NCBI GenBank assembly: GCA_022985045.1
Contig: CM040970.1
Coordinates: 42,581,587-42,645,586, forward strand
DNA from: Macadamia tetraphylla
Taxonomy: Eukaryota > Streptophyta > Magnoliopsida > Proteales > Proteaceae
DNA: 64,000 nucleotides
Direction of reading: 5' to 3'
Positions 61,947 through 64,000 of this stretch are shown here, piece by piece; the stretch's first letter is position 1, and each line of letters starts with the position of its first letter. The position numbers and the translations under genes are program-made. The notes beneath the pieces are model-generated. The model had not been told where the DNA came from. It saw only the letters and a program-made list of their open reading frames with translations, and searched no databases.

Positions 61947-64000
61947 TTACCTCCTCTTGTTCTTGCTTCCCAACAACAGCGAAAAGTAGAAGAGAATCCT
62001 AAAGAAGAAACCCCAAGCTATAGTTATCCACAAGCAATTCCACTTGCTCAGATCCGTCACTCCTTGCTGCGTCAATAGATCAGTTCCCGTCGTCACGCAG
62101 GTCGTGCTTGTTATATTCACCCCCAACGAACTACTCAACGTCTCCAACAACTTCACTTTCATCGCCGTAGGAACCACCGCAAGCGGCGTATTATCAAACA
62201 TCTGAACTCCCCTTACGAAACACTTAGTCGGATCATCGAACTCGTTCTGCAAAACCCCCTCGTAAGGATACTTCACCAAAGATATATAATGGAACCATAA
62301 CCAGTAAACTGGAATCCGATCTCTGGTTATAAAGAAGCCACTGAAGAGAAGAAAATAAGCTAATATAGCCACAACCACTGTGTAACCCAACATCACATGT
62401 GAAACCACTCCGGAAAGGAATGTGACAAACGAGCTCCCTGCCCAGAAAGCTCCCAATATGGTTCCGAAGAAGAAGAAAAACCCTTTTGCGCCGCCGGCTA
62501 GACCCACCGCCCAGAAAGTTGTGGCGGCGAATGTGAAGGATAAGAAGATCAACGAAGGTATTGCGACGATGGAATGAGAGAGAACGTAGGAGGAACGGCG
62601 ATAAGCGTTGTAAGCTGTCTCTCTCATGAAGACGTATCGTTCTTGGAGGAACACAGGGAGAGCGTCGGCGCAGGTGTAGAACGTCGTCGACATCGCGAAG
62701 GCGAAAAACCCTAATCGTTCTTGGATTCCTTTGGGAGAATTGTCGAGGTGATAGAACATGGTGGCCAAGATGAAACCAGTCACCAAGATTGCTCCTAATC
62801 TGATCGCGAACAATTCCGGCATTCTTCTCGTGTTGGTTACGGATCGCTTGGATAGAACCGCGACTTCAACCCAGAACGGATTCGCGAATGTGGAAACTGT
62901 CGAGGCAAGGCTGGAATCGTTGGTCGCTCCGGAGACGAGTTTGCCTCTTGAAATGCTCGCACTAATGGCGTCTTTTAGAGATAATCCTTGTCGATCTGGA
63001 TCGCCGCTCTGGGGACGCTTTGAGGCTTGCCATGATTGGTTGAATTCGACTAAGCCTTTGGTTCCACCGGGGGATCCTTCGAGTTCGCGGATCAGATCGA
63101 GTGCGAATTCGGTCCGGTTCTCGTTCTCTGGGATCGGATGTCCGAATTCGGCGAAGAATTGGGGAAGACTTGAAGGGGACCCACTGTATACTGTCTGGCC
63201 ACGTGATAGGAAGATCATACGGTCCAACAATCCAATGATTCTGTAGCTGGGTTGATGTATGGACATGATCACGATACTCCCACTTTGAGCGATCCGTTGT
63301 AGAACCTTCACCACCATGAACGCACTCGTTGAGTCTAACCCGGAAGTTGGCTCGTCCAGGAAAAGAATAATGGGGTCGTGAATTATGTCGGTTCCGATCG
63401 AAACTCGGCGGCGTTCTCCACCGGAGACACCTCTATGGCCTTCATCTCCGATCACCGTATTCGCAGCGTTTCTCAGCCCGAGCTGATCGATGAGAGCTTG
63501 AACCCTAGCTTTCTTCTTGGCCTTGGAGAGAGACCGAGGGAGTCTGAACTCGGCCGAGAACATGAGCGTTTCCTCCACCGTCAGCATAGGGAAGAGCAAG
63601 TCATCTTGCATGACGTAAGCAGAGATCACCTTCAGAAGCCGTGACTCCAAGGGTTCACCGTTCAATGTGGTTGATCCTTTCAAGCTGCCTTTAGCGATCC
63701 GATTCGCTAGGGCATCGATCAACGTTGATTTCCCGGACCCACTAGCTCCAAGAACGGCTAGGATTTCACCATCTCTTGCTTCTCCAGAGATATCGTTTAA
63801 GAGAATCTTGGTGTTGGAGTTGGAGTAGTTGCTGCTCTCGAGAACCACTTGATCAGCAGTCGCTCCAAGCCTATTGTTTTTCCGACGAAAGCAAGTCGGA
63901 AGCCTCATTTTCCGGCGAGTCTTGACACTGTAAGTGAGATTACTGAAGGAAAGAACAAAAGGGAGAGGGAGGGGTGTTGGGTCATCAAGATCAAGACACG
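61947..64000 (-). CDS. ABCG half-size transporter (WBC type, ABCG1/2/6/16/20 clade), 5'-partial
   Basis: A single open exon on the minus strand encodes at least 683 residues and runs off the right edge. The ATG at 63908 is internal: the frame stays open to the edge and reads PLPFVLSFSNLTYSVKTRRK just before it, which is conserved N-terminal sequence of this clade. Numbered from that internal Met, the nucleotide-binding domain has Walker A GASGSGKST (54-62), signature VSGGE (161-165), Walker B ILFLDE (181-186) and the H-loop His (218). An ABC2-type membrane domain with about six hydrophobic segments follows (about 370-650), and the protein ends GSKNKRR. Such half-transporters dimerise and export lipidic or other barrier compounds; Arabidopsis relatives act in suberin and pollen wall formation. 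The substrate here cannot be told. Lack of introns is normal for the clade. Confidence 0.95.
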   Translation of the reverse strand, partial: CLDLDDPTPLPLPFVLSFSNLTYSVKTRRKMRLPTCFRRKNNRLGATADQVVLESSNYSNSNTKILLNDISGEARDGEILAVLGASGSGKSTLIDALANRIAKGSLKGSTTLNGEPLESRLLKVISAYVMQDDLLFPMLTVEETLMFSAEFRLPRSLSKAKKKARVQALIDQLGLRNAANTVIGDEGHRGVSGGERRRVSIGTDIIHDPIILFLDEPTSGLDSTSAFMVVKVLQRIAQSGSIVIMSIHQPSYRIIGLLDRMIFLSRGQTVYSGSPSSLPQFFAEFGHPIPENENRTEFALDLIRELEGSPGGTKGLVEFNQSWQASKRPQSGDPDRQGLSLKDAISASISRGKLVSGATNDSSLASTVSTFANPFWVEVAVLSKRSVTNTRRMPELFAIRLGAILVTGFILATMFYHLDNSPKGIQERLGFFAFAMSTTFYTCADALPVFLQERYVFMRETAYNAYRRSSYVLSHSIVAIPSLIFLSFTFAATTFWAVGLAGGAKGFFFFFGTILGAFWAGSSFVTFLSGVVSHVMLGYTVVVAILAYFLLFSGFFITRDRIPVYWLWFHYISLVKYPYEGVLQNEFDDPTKCFVRGVQMFDNTPLAVVPTAMKVKLLETLSSSLGVNITSTTCVTTGTDLLTQQGVTDLSKWNCLWITIAWGFFFRILFYFSLLLGSKNKRR

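Noticed and set aside
62758..63246. 162-codon plus-strand open frame
   Set aside because: It lies wholly antisense to the conserved ABCG coding sequence and has no recognisable content. It is a shadow frame.

Overview
The window is nuclear DNA of a flowering plant. The evidence is spliced genes with GT-AG introns, 5'UTR introns, plant-type SINEs, LINEs, Ty1/copia and MULE-type elements, and three genes of plant families. The base composition is AT-rich. One gene is stretched to about 41 kb by transposon-filled introns, which suggests a woody, possibly early-diverging eudicot. The species cannot be named from the sequence. There is no bacterial, viral-defence or CRISPR content.

Layout. 1-3.8 kb is intergenic DNA made largely of two non-autonomous DNA transposons. 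The second (2600-3805) is a textbook MULE-type element with 246-bp terminal inverted repeats and a 9-bp target duplication, ending about 80 bp before the presumed start of the first gene. 3.9-10.0 kb (+) is a gene for a roughly 1,400-residue arginine/serine-rich plant nuclear protein of unknown function. 10-17.5 kb is gene-poor, with a MITE-like element, an LTR remnant and two tRNA-derived SINEs that have exact target duplications. 17.6-59.6 kb (+) is one gene, a homologue of SAC3 family protein A (SAC3/GANP domain, LENG8/THP3-like, mRNA processing and export), with 13 coding exons. Its introns hold a complete but decayed copia retrotransposon (23071-28810), a 5'-truncated antisense LINE (33665-36775), two complete solo LTRs and one truncated LTR of a single family, a nested MITE, LINE RNase H fragments and several tandem duplications. 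61.9-64.0 kb (-) is an intronless ABCG half-transporter whose 5' end lies beyond the right edge.

The genes do not form a pathway. Two are housekeeping-type nuclear proteins and one is a membrane transporter.

The most useful observation concerns gene models. Three places in conserved coding sequence (one in the first gene, two in SAC3A), and possibly a fourth, each lack exactly one base. All shift the frame the same way and both genes otherwise look intact. This points to base-level assembly errors more than to pseudogenes. I found no convincing undescribed biological system. All exon borders were placed by hand from splice signals, reading frame and remembered family sequences.
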